Of a DNA stretch of 64,000 nt, positions 63,439-64,000 are shown in pieces. Position 1 is the stretch's first letter. Every line of letters begins with the position of its first letter. This stretch comes from Massilia sp. TS11. GTDB taxonomy: Bacteria; Pseudomonadota; Gammaproteobacteria; Burkholderiales; Burkholderiaceae_D. The notes under the pieces were generated by a model. It was given only the letters and a program-made list of their open reading frames with translations. It made no database searches and was not told the DNA's origin. The position numbers were made by a program, and so were the translations under genes. The stretch lies in contig NZ_JAKLTS010000005.1 in assembly GCF_022012445.1 (NCBI RefSeq), positions 1-64,000 of the forward strand, given 5' to 3'.

Positions 63439-64000
63439 ATGAGCACAAGCACCCGCGACAAGCTGCGCGCCCTGCATGCCCTGCATGCGGACGGCCTGCT
63501 CGACGCGGCCGAATTCGAACGCCGCCAGCAAGCCTTGCTGGACGCCGAATACGCGCCCTCGCAGCTGGCCGCGGCCGGCCCGCGCGCCGGCACCGACATC
63601 GGCCTGATGGCCGGCATGGAGATCGGCCCCGAGAGCCGGCGCTACCGGCTCGAACGCCAGCTGGCCGTGGGCGGCATGGCCCAGGTGTGGGCGGCGCTCG
63701 ACCTGGCCACCCTGGCCCAGCTGGGGCGCAGCGAACTGGTGGCGCTGAAGATCCTGGAACCGCAGTGGACCCACAGCCCGGCGCTGGCGCGCCTGCTGGT
63801 GGAGGAGGCGACCCAGGCGCGCCGCCTCGCGCACGAGCACATCGTGCGCGTCTACGACTGGGCCCAGGACCCGGCCACCTCGAGCTATTTCCTGATCATG
63901 GAATACCTGGACGGCGAGGATCTGGCCAGCCTGCTGGCGCGCGAGGGGCCGCTGCCGCTGGCGCGCGCGCTGGCGCTGCTGCAGCCGGTGGCCGAGGCGC
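63439..64000 (+). CDS. Ser/Thr protein kinase, N-terminal part (runs off the window)
   Basis: The first 187 codons of a Hanks-type kinase. A SHOCT-like short helical domain (KLRALHALHADGLLDAAEFERRQQALL) lies at about 7-35. The kinase domain follows from about 68: glycine loop LAVGGMAQVWAALD, catalytic Lys in VALKILE, and HIVRVYDW and FLIMEYLDGEDL. The catalytic loop, membrane segment and any sensor domain lie beyond position 64000. It is probably the controlling enzyme of this gene cluster. Confidence 0.9.
   Translation, partial: MSTSTRDKLRALHALHADGLLDAAEFERRQQALLDAEYAPSQLAAAGPRAGTDIGLMAGMEIGPESRRYRLERQLAVGGMAQVWAALDLATLAQLGRSELVALKILEPQWTHSPALARLLVEEATQARRLAHEHIVRVYDWAQDPATSSYFLIMEYLDGEDLASLLAREGPLPLARALALLQPVAEA

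Noticed and set aside
54840..64000. Type VI secretion or phage origin for the kinase cluster
   Set aside because: No tss, sheath, tube, DotU/IcmF, integrase or structural phage gene is present in the visible part.

Overview
The window is GC-rich, gene-dense bacterial chromosome. The gene content (many GGDEF/EAL and hybrid histidine kinase genes, TonB-dependent receptors, LysR/TetR/AraC regulators, a ligD/ku pair, phosphatidylserine decarboxylase, periplasmic solute-binding-like proteins) suggests a free-living betaproteobacterium, probably Burkholderiales/Oxalobacteraceae of the Massilia-Duganella type. That placement is inference from gene style; there is no rRNA gene to test it. No phage, insertion sequence or CRISPR array is visible.

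1-10.1 kb: an orphan leftward terminator, a GGDEF-EAL protein, a tRNA-Arg(ACG) with its own promoter and terminator, and a very large two-propeller sensor kinase. Then come an unknown basic protein, a LysR/2-hydroxyacid dehydrogenase pair, and a divergent secreted peptide coupled to an alpha/beta hydrolase-like protein whose nucleophile is replaced.

10.1-18.3 kb: a sigma-factor-like domain fused to a membrane segment, an Asr-like Ala/Ser/His/Lys protein, the NHEJ genes ligD and ku (ku behind a stress-type SDR), a TetR gene with a clear promoter/operator, and a SulP transporter.

18.3-28.1 kb: signalling block. It holds a DUF1302 outer-membrane protein, a FixL/FixJ-like REC-kinase and LuxR-type regulator, then a chemoreceptor, a hybrid kinase and a second REC-kinase in one transcription unit, followed by a convergent acyltransferase.

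28.2-43.5 kb: metabolic and stress genes. These are ArsC-like reductase, M28 peptidase, a nested GGGGTC(A/T)GACCCC repeat, old yellow enzyme, DUF1304, EamA permease, two c-type cytochromes, Gdx/SugE, hydroxyproline epimerase, AraC-PAS regulator, M14-like hydrolase, cupin, pirin, azoreductase and LysR. A Pho-box-like promoter precedes a Lys/Ala-rich secreted protein, next to psd.

43.6-54.8 kb: two tandem paralogous TonB-dependent receptors separated by a terminator, a 36-residue-repeat coiled-coil protein coupled to a GAF-GAF-PAS adenylate cyclase, two tandem solute-binding-like proteins coupled to an MFS efflux pump, and an RNase H-HD fusion protein.

54.8-64 kb: the most novel region. Seven tightly packed same-strand genes run off the right edge: a membrane-anchored penicillin-binding transpeptidase with a huge unknown N-terminal region, three proteins I cannot name, a duplicated Lon-protease-like protein, an SPFH/coiled-coil protein and a SHOCT-linked Ser/Thr protein kinase. 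I read it as a kinase-governed membrane/envelope system; its function is unknown.
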